A DNA stretch of 5,260 bases from Acidobacteriota bacterium (GCA_021805955.1 JAJZDO010000564.1:1-5260), one strand, 5' to 3'; shown: positions 1-5,260, counted from the stretch's first letter. Numbers and translations are program-made. The notes: generated by a model from the letters alone, not told the origin.

Positions 1-72
1 CGTAGCGCAGTCTGGTAGCGCATCTGCTTTGGGAGCAGAGGGTCGGGGGTTCGAATCCCTCCGCCCCGACCA
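1..72 (+). tRNA. tRNA-Pro (anticodon UGG), 5' end cut by window edge
   Basis: The sequence folds as a tRNA. The anticodon stem TCTGC/GCAGA encloses the seven-base loop TTTGGGA, giving anticodon TGG (proline). The T arm carries GGTTCGAATCC, and the 3' acceptor strand CGCCCCG is followed by A and an encoded CCA ending at 72. The visible 5' bases CG are the last two of a seven-base acceptor strand (expected CGGGGCG), so only five bases lie outside the window. The gene appears functional. It has been used as an integration target: everything from the anticodon loop to the CCA is duplicated at 1560-1605, so the 3' half seen here may have been supplied by the inserted element. Confidence 0.96.
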
Positions 73-73
73 T
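28..73 (+). repeat. att copy 1: tRNA-side direct repeat (46 bp)
   Basis: These 46 bases match 1560-1605 exactly and in the same orientation. Identity begins at the first base of the anticodon loop (base 27 is C here, G at the matching position 1559) and ends one base past the CCA. A perfect repeat covering the 3' part of a tRNA gene and starting at the anticodon loop is the usual result of tyrosine-recombinase integration, with the incoming element restoring the tRNA. This copy forms the end of the working tRNA-Pro gene. Confidence 0.9.
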
Positions 74-86
74 TGAATCAATCACT

Positions 87-112
87 TAGCGCATTCGCGT
101 AGCGCATTCGCG
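87..112 (+). repeat. Two tandem copies of a 13-bp repeat
   Basis: TAGCGCATTCGCG occurs twice back to back (87-99 and 100-112), 14 bases after the tRNA end and just inside the island. The unit contains the inverted pair GCG...CGC. It shares TAGCGCA with the D arm of the adjacent tRNA, which may be chance. Its position close to the att site would suit a recombinase or accessory-protein binding site, but nothing in the sequence proves this. Confidence 0.7.
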
Positions 113-129
113 CATCCCCATAAAAAACA

Positions 130-150
130 CTGTAGCGAATACTGTAGCGG
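130..150 (+). repeat. Left-end TGTAG pair, possible integrase arm site
   Basis: Two TGTAGCG motifs start at 131 and 143, 12 bp apart, in the same orientation. A 21-bp block with the same layout lies near the other end of the island at 1420-1440, with 16 of 21 bases identical and the final eight bases (TGTAGCGG) all the same. Short direct repeats inside both ends of an integrated element resemble arm-type integrase sites. That role is inference. Confidence 0.5.
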
Positions 151-349
151 GTGCGTGTCTTTTGCCTACCGTACTGCCTCTCAGTGGCGTGTCGGTTCCG
201 TGCTGGCGGGAAGTTCTTTTGGCGGTAGCATCCGCGAGAACACATTCATCACTACGAGTCCGCCGAACAACTCCTCAACAGCATCCGCGCAGCCAGGGTC
301 GAAGCGGATTCCAATGCAAGGAACGTGCAAAGCAGGGAAAAGACGCCAT
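151..349. other. Non-coding stretch left of the toxin gene, possible gene debris
   Basis: No convincing gene is present. A plus-strand frame from about 238 to 330 reads as a plausible helical peptide (EHIHHYESAEQLLNSIRAAR), but a TAG at 226-228 lies just upstream in that frame. A different frame starting at TTG 162 would join it if one extra base were present near 237. This could be a frameshifted scrap of an old gene. The minus strand also has a roughly 57-codon open stretch without a good start. None of these is recognisable as a family. Confidence 0.3.
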
Positions 350-377
350 GCCGGATAGGGTCAGGCCTTATTCCGGC
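350..377 (-). terminator. Possible terminator hairpin at the toxin stop
   Basis: GCCGGA (350-355) pairs with TCCGGC (372-377). After a one-base bulge, the inner TA/TA and GG/CC pairs extend the stem around a five-base loop, with one mismatch when read as minus-strand RNA. The toxin stop codon (368-370) lies inside the hairpin. On the minus strand the hairpin is followed, about eight bases on, by a short TCTTTT run, so it could be a weak intrinsic terminator for the operon. The poor spacing to the T-run keeps confidence low. Confidence 0.35.
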
Positions 378-748
378 GGCAGCAGGTATTCGCGACATTC
401 AATCTGGTTGCCGCGATACTCTACCTCGATGACTGCATTCACTGTTTCGCCGTGGCCGATATGCTCCAGCGCAGCTTGAAACAGTTCCCGCTGACGAAGT
501 GGCGTCACATTGGGGACGATAATGATGAGACCCGCATGGACTGGCGCATGGCGGTACAGCGCGAGAAAATCCGACCGATTATTGGTCACAAAGGTGTAGT
601 CGCGCTCCTGAATCGTGTCCATCAATTGCCAGTCCTTGGCACTGCCCAGCCCGAGAAAGTTCACATGGTCCGCAGCATGACCCACAGCATGTGCGAGTTC
701 GACCAGGGAAGTGTGCAGGCATTCGTCAATCAGGAATTTTGCGCGCAA
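368..748 (-). CDS. DUF5615-family PIN-like toxin (VapC45-like)
   Basis: This is probably the ribonuclease-type toxin of a type II toxin-antitoxin pair. From a TTG start at 748 it encodes 126 residues beginning RAKFLIDECL. This N-terminal motif with Asp8/Glu9 is typical of DUF5615 PIN-like proteins. Further family features are GLGSAKDW with Asp39 and FVTNNRSDF (residues 53-61), where many relatives have an acidic residue in place of the second Asn; Asp60 is kept. The length fits the family. The frame is open upstream to an ATG at 814, but those residues overlap the antitoxin end and do not look like the family, so TTG 748 (or TTG 757) is preferred. No strong ribosome-binding site is visible. 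The start lies 11 bases after the antitoxin stop, which suggests translational coupling. Activity is inferred from family membership. Confidence 0.85.
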   Translation of the reverse strand: MRAKFLIDECLHTSLVELAHAVGHAADHVNFLGLGSAKDWQLMDTIQERDYTFVTNNRSDFLALYRHAPVHAGLIIIVPNVTPLRQRELFQAALEHIGHGETVNAVIEVEYRGNQIECREYLLPPE

Positions 749-759
749 TGAAGTCAAGC

Positions 760-1371
760 TCAGGCCACCGTACGACGCTGGTGCGTGATGCGCACCGGCT
801 TCTGCTTTGCCCACGGGCGCTGGGCCGGACGGCCCCTACGCGGGAATGCCTGCATGTAAAGCGGAGCCAGTTCCACCTGCTCGCGGTTCAGGGCAGGGTA
901 TCCCTCAAGGATATCTTCGGTCGTAGCGCCCTGAGCGACCATCTCCGCCACCAGGTCTACAGGAACGCGGGTTCCCTGAAAAACCGGCGTGCCGTGCATG
1001 ATCTCAGGGTCTGAAACGACCATTCGCTGCACCTTCCGCAGCCGCTTCAGTTCCTGTTCCACTTCTCGGCGCGCATTCTTCACCTCGATTACCAAAGCCG
1101 AACCACCTGAAACAACTATGGTGTTGACGTCCGGATCGGACATAATGGTCCGCGCCACCTCGCGCCGTGTTGCGAGCGGCAGTAGCCGTACACCTTCCGC
1201 CTCGAGTCTGAGGTACACCACTTGTTCCGAAGAAAGGAGCCGCTGCATTTCCCGCCCCCTGCGCATCATTCGGGGACGGATCAGGCGGCCATCGATCAGC
1301 TTGTGGATCGCCTTCATGGGCAGCTTCGCCACAGCAGAGGCTTGGGCCGGAGTATATGAATTTTCCTTCAT
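760..1371 (-). CDS. DUF433 antitoxin with N-terminal HTH (VapB45-like)
   Basis: This is the probable antitoxin and autoregulator of the pair. The 203-residue product has an N-terminal helix-turn-helix-like region (about residues 5-60, YTPAQASAVAKLPMKAIHKL) and a middle segment. The DUF433 domain spans about residues 118-182 and includes VVSDPEIMHGTPVFQGTRVP and the EDILEGYPALNREQV region. A short basic tail follows (183-203). This layout is that of VapB45-type antitoxins, in which the N-terminus binds DNA and the DUF433 part meets the PIN-like toxin. The gene starts at ATG 1371 and ends with TGA at 760-762, directly before the toxin, in the usual antitoxin-first order. Upstream AGGG is about 12 bases from the ATG, rather far for a Shine-Dalgarno sequence. 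Operator binding is inferred from the family. Confidence 0.88.
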   Translation of the reverse strand: MKENSYTPAQASAVAKLPMKAIHKLIDGRLIRPRMMRRGREMQRLLSSEQVVYLRLEAEGVRLLPLATRREVARTIMSDPDVNTIVVSGGSALVIEVKNARREVEQELKRLRKVQRMVVSDPEIMHGTPVFQGTRVPVDLVAEMVAQGATTEDILEGYPALNREQVELAPLYMQAFPRRGRPAQRPWAKQKPVRITHQRRTVA

Positions 1372-1383
1372 GGAATAATTCTA

Positions 1384-1395
1384 CCCTAAACAGGG
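1384..1395 (-). promoter_or_regulatory. Small inverted repeat upstream of the antitoxin, possible operator
   Basis: CCCT-AAAC-AGGG is a perfect four-base inverted repeat lying 13 to 24 bases before the antitoxin start. Next to it, on the minus strand, is TAGAAT, a possible -10 element, but no good -35 box is found at the right distance. The site would suit autoregulation by the HTH antitoxin. The repeat is short enough to occur by chance. Confidence 0.25.
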
Positions 1396-1419
1396 ACGAT
1401 TTATTTCTGAGTTGCCGCG

Positions 1420-1440
1420 CTGTAGTCGATTTTGTAGCGG
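1420..1440 (+). repeat. Right-end TGTAG pair, possible integrase arm site
   Basis: TGTAG motifs start at 1421 and 1433, again 12 bp apart, the second in TGTAGCGG. The 21-bp block agrees with 130-150 at 16 positions and has the same orientation. It lies about 120 bases inside the right att copy, in the non-coding stretch between the antitoxin and 1560. The rest of that stretch shows no gene. Confidence 0.5.
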
Positions 1441-1512
1441 TCAAAGCATCCTGAAACCACAAGGATCAATAGTGATTGGGATGGAGGCAGTAAACCATTC
1501 AATCAAAATTAC

Positions 1513-1986
1513 TTATCTTAACTCAATTTCAACAGCCTTCAACAGGCCGCTAAATCGGGTTTGGGAGCAGAGGGTCGGGGGTTCGAATCCCTCCGCCCCG
1601 ACCATAAAAACAAAAGACTTACATGATATTGCCCGATGTTGCATCCTCTGACTGTGGTGGAAATTGTGGGTAGGTATTTCTCTTGCGGGGATGTCGAGCA
1701 TCTTGACCGCCGCCCGCTTCGATTCATTCCGGGCATGGCTGTACCGCTCCAGTACCTTCCGGCTCAACTGACCCGCCAGCGCCAGCAAGGTTTGATCCGC
1801 AATCCCATTCTCTCCGCATCGACTGATGAACGTATGTCTCAGATCGTGCCAGCGGCAAGAGACGCCTGCCATTGCAGCAAGCGCAGTTCCTCGTTTTTCG
1901 GATTTATAGCCTTCTGGATCCAGTAATTGCGCATATTTTTGCGCCTTTCTGCGGCATCTGGTAAGACAATGCCCACCCGCAGCCAT
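1513..1986 (-). pseudogene. Tyrosine integrase, C-terminal remnant
   Basis: The catalytic C-terminal part of a phage-type tyrosine recombinase is recognisable between about 1950 and 1690. CRWHDLRHTF carries the His-x-x-Arg box, GQLSRKVLERYSH carries the nucleophilic Tyr (codon 1741-1743), and a helical tail follows. The N-terminal arm/core-binding domain and the first catalytic Arg region are missing; upstream of about 1986 the frame reads antisense to the protease gene. The usual His/Trp before LSR is Gln (codon 1768-1770), so even this part is probably damaged. No stop occurs before att copy 2, and the frame runs through it to TAA at 1513-1515. The 5' limit is my estimate. Such integrases sit next to their att site, so this belonged to an element integrated in tRNA-Pro. 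Confidence 0.82.
1560..1605 (+). repeat. att copy 2: distal direct repeat (partial tRNA-Pro)
   Basis: This is a perfect copy of 28-73, the tRNA-Pro 3' part from the anticodon loop through CCA. The upstream sequence (CGCTAAATCGGG) does not form a tRNA 5' half, so this is not a second tRNA gene. It marks the right end of the 1.5-kb island and probably the original left end of the element that supplied the adjacent integrase remnant. Read backwards, it yields the peptide GAEGFEPPTLCSQ, a translation of tRNA antisense rather than a protein motif. Confidence 0.9.
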
Positions 1987-2108
1987 CACAATCTCCAAAA
2001 TGCGCTGTTTTCTGAGGCGCTGCCGGATTGGCCAGCGCCTTGCTTCACCCTCAGGTATTGCGCGCCTCAACGGCGCGCCGGGTGGAGGCCAAGGTGGTCG
2101 CATTTCGA

Positions 2109-2603
2109 ATGCACCGGGGTGGGATGGCGATGGCGGGAGCGGTTTTGCTCGTCGGACTCGGCCCGATGGACGGGCATCTTGCCGCGGGGTTGATGCTGGG
2201 GTTGTTAACGTTGGCCAGCCTCCTGCTGCACGAATGCGGCCATCTGCTGGCCGCGCGGGCCTCAGGAATAAAAATCCGCGAGATCGGATTCTGCCTGCGA
2301 GGATCGTATATACGACGCGAACCAGCGTGCATGCCGCTCGATGACGCAGTGATCGCACTGAGCGGGCCGCTGGTGAATGCGCTGATTGCGGCCGCCCTGT
2401 GGACAGTCCCAGGCATCGGACACTGGCTGGCGATCTACAACCTGGTCCTGGTTGCAAGCAACCTTGTGCCGCTGCCGGGTTCGGATGGCCGGAGAGCCTT
2501 CACCGCATGGAACCAGAACCTCGCGGATGCGCGCGGATCGTTGCCCGAACCGGCACCGCTTATGTCTGATACGCCTGAACCCGCTTCGCAGCCGCCTTGC
2601 TAA
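2109..2603 (+). CDS. Small M50-family membrane zinc metalloprotease
   Basis: This is a site-2-protease-like intramembrane metalloprotease. From ATG 2109 it has 164 residues. Hydrophobic segments lie at about 8-20, 25-40, 79-101 and 104-121. The zinc motif HECGH is at 41-45, and NLVPLPGSDG (118-127) is the second M50 motif, with Asp126 as the expected third ligand. It is a minimal core with no PDZ or CBS domain, shorter than most family members. Upstream starts at TTG 2028 and inner ATGs at 2124 and 2130 are possible. I prefer 2109 because AAGGTGG lies about 12 bases before it, though GGGGTGGG before 2124 is also a candidate ribosome-binding site. The C-terminus is Pro-rich and overlaps the convergent oxidoreductase gene by 44 bp. 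The substrate is unknown. Confidence 0.82.
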   Translation: MHRGGMAMAGAVLLVGLGPMDGHLAAGLMLGLLTLASLLLHECGHLLAARASGIKIREIGFCLRGSYIRREPACMPLDDAVIALSGPLVNALIAAALWTVPGIGHWLAIYNLVLVASNLVPLPGSDGRRAFTAWNQNLADARGSLPEPAPLMSDTPEPASQPPC

Positions 2604-3807
2604 TTTCCTGGGCAATCGTTTTTCCCAGATGGCTCGCGACCCGGCGCGCGGTGTAATCGGAACCATAAGCGAATCGCATCATGGGACCAAAGTCGTTGGC
2701 GGCCGCGATTCCAACAAAATACAATCCAGGCACCGACGATTGAAAATCGGCGGACAACTTCGGCGCGTTTGCCACGGTCCGAGTCTCGTTTCGAATCGCT
2801 GCATCCAGAAAACCAAGACGCCGGATATCCGGTTTGTATCCGGTAGCCGCAATGACGTGCTCGGTTTCATGCTCAATAAAATTGCCGTCTTCCGACCGCA
2901 ACGACAAGCGCACTCCCCCGTTCGATGCGACCGCTTGCGCAATCGTGTATCCCAGCATCATGGGAACTTTTCCTTGCACGCGCGCCTTCATCGGCCATCC
3001 AGGCGCGGGACCCAAGTGATTTTTCACGATTCGAAGCCGCAGACTTTCCGGCAGATGCCGGAACAGTCCAGGCGCATCGGTATAAAGTCGTGATTTCCAC
3101 CCCGGACCAAGCCCCGATGATGGATTCCTCATCCGCTGCCAAAGCGAACGCGATCCCGGCCCTGGCCCATCGTGAAATCGCATTTTCAAATCTCTGGCCA
3201 CCAGAGAAACATCCGCACCACTCTCATGCATCAGCGCAACCAGATCGACTGCGGAAGCGCCAACGCCGATGACTGTGACTTTCTTGCCGCGAAACACAGA
3301 GCAGTCATGGTGGGCCGAACTGTGCGTTAGCAACTGTTCCGGCAGATGGGACAACAATCCAGGTACATACGAAAAATGGCTGATGCCAACCGCCAGCACT
3401 ACGCGGCGCGCTTCGAAACGAGCACCATCTTCCAACTGGATCCGATAGCCGCGGGCCGCGCGCTCAATCTTTGCCACCCGTCGCGAATCCAGTTGTGGAA
3501 CAAGTTTTTCCTGAAATGCGAGCGCGTACTCAACAAAGGTTTCCAGTGGGACCGGCACCCGAGTATCGTCGTACGCGAGTCCGCGTGCGTGGCAAAACTG
3601 CTTCAGGGTGAAACTGCCGTCTGGATCGGAAAGGTTCGAGGCAAACCCATCCGACTTCAGCAGCATTCCTTGCGGCATGTGCTGCCGCCAGACTTCCATG
3701 GCCGGACCGAAGATGCCGAAATGTATCCGTTGCGCTTGCAGGTGCGCAGCTAGGGACAATCCGTAAGGCCCTGCTCCAACAATTGCAACATCCAAAACAG
3801 AATCCAT
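2560..3807 (-). CDS. FAD-dependent N-hydroxylase-like monooxygenase
   Basis: The 415-residue protein resembles flavin monooxygenases of the lysine/ornithine N-hydroxylase type. GAGPYG (11-16), after a beta strand (LDVAIV), binds FAD. The family-like EVWRQHMPQGMLLKSDG stretch lies at 38-54. IGVGASAVD (180-188) is the second dinucleotide fold, for NAD(P)H. AATGYKPD (320-327) is the ATGY motif near the C-terminus, and PGLYFVG (360-366) is a second FAD-contact motif. It probably oxidises a small amine or other metabolite in the cytosol; the substrate cannot be read from the sequence. ATG 3807 is chosen because GAGGG lies six bases upstream. A GTG at 3840 would add 11 residues before the Rossmann strand. 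It is divergent from the ATP-grasp gene, which may belong to the same pathway, and it ends inside the tail of the protease gene. Confidence 0.88.
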   Translation of the reverse strand: MDSVLDVAIVGAGPYGLSLAAHLQAQRIHFGIFGPAMEVWRQHMPQGMLLKSDGFASNLSDPDGSFTLKQFCHARGLAYDDTRVPVPLETFVEYALAFQEKLVPQLDSRRVAKIERAARGYRIQLEDGARFEARRVVLAVGISHFSYVPGLLSHLPEQLLTHSSAHHDCSVFRGKKVTVIGVGASAVDLVALMHESGADVSLVARDLKMRFHDGPGPGSRSLWQRMRNPSSGLGPGWKSRLYTDAPGLFRHLPESLRLRIVKNHLGPAPGWPMKARVQGKVPMMLGYTIAQAVASNGGVRLSLRSEDGNFIEHETEHVIAATGYKPDIRRLGFLDAAIRNETRTVANAPKLSADFQSSVPGLYFVGIAAANDFGPMMRFAYGSDYTARRVASHLGKTIAQEISKAAAKRVQAYQT

Positions 3808-3813
3808 GTTGAT

Positions 3814-3818
3814 CCCTC
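3814..3818 (-). promoter_or_regulatory. Ribosome-binding site deciding the oxidoreductase start
   Basis: GAGGG on the minus strand, six bases before ATG 3807, is a good Shine-Dalgarno match. It favours this start over the in-frame GTG at 3840. Confidence 0.7.
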
Positions 3819-4036
3819 GATCGTTGGCAGGGGATTCCACTACCAGGTTGGAAGCGTCTATTCCCGGCTTCCCTCAGGATTTTGCGTCTTTCCAGGTCTA
3901 AAGTCGTTACTGCTGCACAAACAATACACAGCGAGACATTCCCGCTATTACGGGCCTGCCTTCTGTAAAATCTGACCAGCGATTCGTTCGGTAAACATAT
4001 ATTTATCACAGTTTCTCTGCTCCAAAGCTGCCTTTC
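3819..4036. promoter_or_regulatory. Divergent intergenic region, probable promoters
   Basis: The stretch between the two divergent genes must hold their promoters unless other starts exist. It contains an AT-rich patch (GTAAACATATATTTATCAC, 3991-4009) that could supply a plus-strand -10 element. On the minus strand, TTGTTT is followed about 16-17 bases later by TTTAGA/TTAGAC, a weak sigma-70-like pair. No strong consensus promoter, riboswitch or clear operator palindrome was found. No small gene is convincing here. Confidence 0.35.
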
Positions 4037-4040
4037 AAGG
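4037..4040 (+). promoter_or_regulatory. Ribosome-binding site of the ATP-grasp gene
   Basis: AAGG lies seven bases before ATG 4048, a modest but well-spaced Shine-Dalgarno match that supports this start. Confidence 0.55.
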
Positions 4041-4047
4041 TACATCC

Positions 4048-5260
4048 ATGGCTCCAAAAGTTTTGCTTGCGACGACGTGCCGATGGTTTTCGACTGCCCG
4101 CCTGGCCATGGCCTTCGACCGCATCGGCTGCGAGGTTCACCTTGTTTGCCCGACCGATCATCCCGCATTTTCTACCAACGCCATCCAGCAAATCTATAGA
4201 TTTCATGGGGTTAGCGCCCTACAATCGTTCCGCAGAGCAATCCACGCATCCGCACCGGACATCGTAATTCCCTGCGATGACGTTGCCATACGACATCTGC
4301 ATTGCCTGTATTCCATCGCCTCGCAAGCGATCGACACGGATTCCAGTGCAATTTGCCAAGTACTTCAGATTTCCATGGGGGACCCAGTTAGTTATCCCAT
4401 CACGGAGTCGAGAGAGAAATTCATGACCATGGTTCGCGAAGAAGGCGTTCGCATTCCGGAGACAAAAACGGTCACTTCCCCAGATCAGGTCGAACAGTGG
4501 TTGTCGCAGTTCGGATTTCCCGCCGTTCTGAAGGCCGATGGCACCTCCGGCGGAGAAGGTGTAAAGATCGTGCATACCCTACCCGAGGCATTGCGAGCCT
4601 ACAAAACGTTGCGCGCTCCTTTGGCCACTTTGATAGCTGCGAAACGCACTTTGATCGATCGCGATTCCAACTGCATTGTGCCCTGGCTGATGCAACACCA
4701 GCGACACGTCAGCATCCAACGGTTTGTGGCCGGCTCGGATGCCAACCTTGCCGTGGCTTGCTGGCAAGGCGAAGTGCTGGCCAGCATTGATGTCGAGGTG
4801 CTGCAGACCGCGAAACCGAAAGGGCCTGCGACCATCGTTCGTCTTTGCCAGGATCGTGAGCGGCTGGCATCGGTACAAAAGATCCTTCGCAGGTTGAAAT
4901 TCAACGGTCTGTGCGGTTTTGACTTTATGATCGACGCGGCGAGTGGAGATGCCTATCTGATTGAGATGAATGCCCGGGCAACTCAGACGTGCCCTCTGCC
5001 CCTGGGCCCTGACCGTGATTTGATATCTTCCTTATGCAGCGCACTCACCGGGCAGGCCTTTTCTGTCGCTGCCCTCCAACTTGCTGGCAATACAATCGCA
5101 CTGTTTCCCATGGCATGGCAGGGAGACACCTCGGGCGATCTGTTCCAGTCCTCCTTCCAAGATTTACCGACTGCCGAGCCGGACCTGGTCCAACTGGGAA
5201 TGAAACAGATTCAAGTCTCATTCCAGGAAAAATTGCAGCAGAAGTGGATGTATCTATTCT
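4048..5260 (+). CDS. ATP-grasp domain ligase-like protein, 3' end outside window
   Basis: The frame is open from ATG 4048 to the window edge (404 codons seen, no stop), so the C-terminus is missing. It starts MAPKVLLATTCRWFSTARLA. Residues 1 to about 115 form a Rossmann-like pre-ATP-grasp domain with DIVIPCDDVAIRHL (71-84). The ATP-grasp fold follows: FPAVLKADGTSGGEGVKIV (157-175) provides the ATP-binding Lys and the glycine-rich loop, and GFDFMID (290-296) and LIEMNAR (304-310) supply the acidic/Asn metal ligands. Such enzymes activate a carboxylate as an acyl-phosphate and join it to an amine or other nucleophile. The layout resembles carbamoyl-phosphate-synthase-like or biotin-carboxylase-like stand-alone ligases used in secondary metabolism or cell-surface chemistry. 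The substrate is unknown. It is divergent from the flavin monooxygenase, a possible pathway partner. Confidence 0.87.
   Translation, partial: MAPKVLLATTCRWFSTARLAMAFDRIGCEVHLVCPTDHPAFSTNAIQQIYRFHGVSALQSFRRAIHASAPDIVIPCDDVAIRHLHCLYSIASQAIDTDSSAICQVLQISMGDPVSYPITESREKFMTMVREEGVRIPETKTVTSPDQVEQWLSQFGFPAVLKADGTSGGEGVKIVHTLPEALRAYKTLRAPLATLIAAKRTLIDRDSNCIVPWLMQHQRHVSIQRFVAGSDANLAVACWQGEVLASIDVEVLQTAKPKGPATIVRLCQDRERLASVQKILRRLKFNGLCGFDFMIDAASGDAYLIEMNARATQTCPLPLGPDRDLISSLCSALTGQAFSVAALQLAGNTIALFPMAWQGDTSGDLFQSSFQDLPTAEPDLVQLGMKQIQVSFQEKLQQKWMYLF

Larger units (their letters stand above)
28..1605. mobile_element. Small tRNA-Pro integrated island carrying a toxin-antitoxin operon
   Basis: The segment is bounded by perfect 46-bp direct repeats of the tRNA-Pro 3' part. 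It is only about 1.5 kb from repeat to repeat. Inside are a VapBC45-like toxin-antitoxin operon on the minus strand, short repeats near both ends, and no recombinase, excisionase or other mobility gene. It could be a non-autonomous cassette moved in trans by a related integrase, or the leftover of a larger island reduced by internal deletion and held by the TA pair. The integrase remnant next to it lies outside the right repeat and so probably belongs to another, tandem element. The boundaries are seen directly; mobility is inferred. Confidence 0.75.

Noticed and set aside
989..1378. Plus-strand open frame opposite the antitoxin
   Set aside because: Ser/Arg-rich shadow of the antitoxin gene, with no recognisable domain.
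1560..1605. Second tRNA-Pro gene
   Set aside because: Only the 3' part from the anticodon loop is present. The upstream bases cannot form the acceptor, D or anticodon stems, so it is an att copy.
1563..1605. Peptides GAEGFEPPTLCSQ and GRRDSNPRPSAPK as protein motifs
   Set aside because: They are antisense translations of the tRNA sequence in two frames, a familiar artefact near integrated elements.
2104..2110. TTCGAAT as a third att copy marking the end of the second element
   Set aside because: Only seven bases agree with the tRNA repeat and the flanks do not match. No third att copy is seen in the window.
1987..2457. N-terminal extension of the integrase frame on the minus strand
   Set aside because: This open stretch is rich in Pro/Arg and lies antisense to the protease gene with its conserved HECGH and NLVPLPGSDG motifs. 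It does not resemble an integrase N-terminal domain.
2386..3093. Long plus-strand open frame across the oxidoreductase
   Set aside because: It is antisense to the flavoprotein, has low-complexity basic composition and shows no family motif. The minus-strand gene with FAD and NAD(P) motifs explains the region.
3530..4206. Minus-strand open frames crossing the divergent intergenic region
   Set aside because: They run out of frame over the oxidoreductase start and antisense to the ATP-grasp start, and have no domain-like features.

Overview
The window looks like chromosomal DNA from a moderately GC-rich soil-type bacterium. The codon style, the VapBC45-like toxin-antitoxin pair and the flavoprotein/ATP-grasp pair would fit an acidobacterium or a proteobacterium. 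That guess rests on family recognition only, not on a marker gene, so the phylum is not established.

Left part (1-1605): a tRNA-Pro(UGG) gene, missing only its first five bases, lies at the left edge. Its 3' part, from the first base of the anticodon loop through CCA plus one base, is repeated perfectly in the same orientation about 1.5 kb downstream (28-73 and 1560-1605). This is the footprint of tyrosine-recombinase integration into a tRNA gene. The bracketed segment is a very small island. Its only convincing genes are a minus-strand toxin-antitoxin operon: a VapB45-like antitoxin with an HTH and a DUF433 domain (760-1371), then a DUF5615 PIN-like toxin (368-748). It has no integrase of its own. 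Near each inner end is a similar 21-bp block with two TGTAG repeats spaced 12 bp apart.

Middle (1513-1986): immediately outside the right att copy is the C-terminal remnant of a tyrosine integrase on the minus strand. It keeps the HDLRH box and the catalytic tyrosine, but lacks the N-terminal half and has Gln at the usual third His/Trp position. Its frame runs without a stop through the att copy into the island. The simplest reading is two elements in tandem at the same tRNA: an older one of which only this integrase tail can be seen, and a compact TA cassette inserted between it and the tRNA.

Right part (2109-5260): three genes that look intact. A small M50-type membrane zinc protease (plus strand) converges on, and overlaps by 44 bp, a flavin-dependent monooxygenase-like protein with two dinucleotide-binding motifs (2560-3807, minus). 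A 240-bp gap separates the latter from a divergent ATP-grasp ligase-like gene (4048 to the window end, plus), which continues beyond the window. The oxidoreductase and ATP-grasp gene may share a regulatory region and act in one biosynthetic pathway, but the sequence does not show its product.
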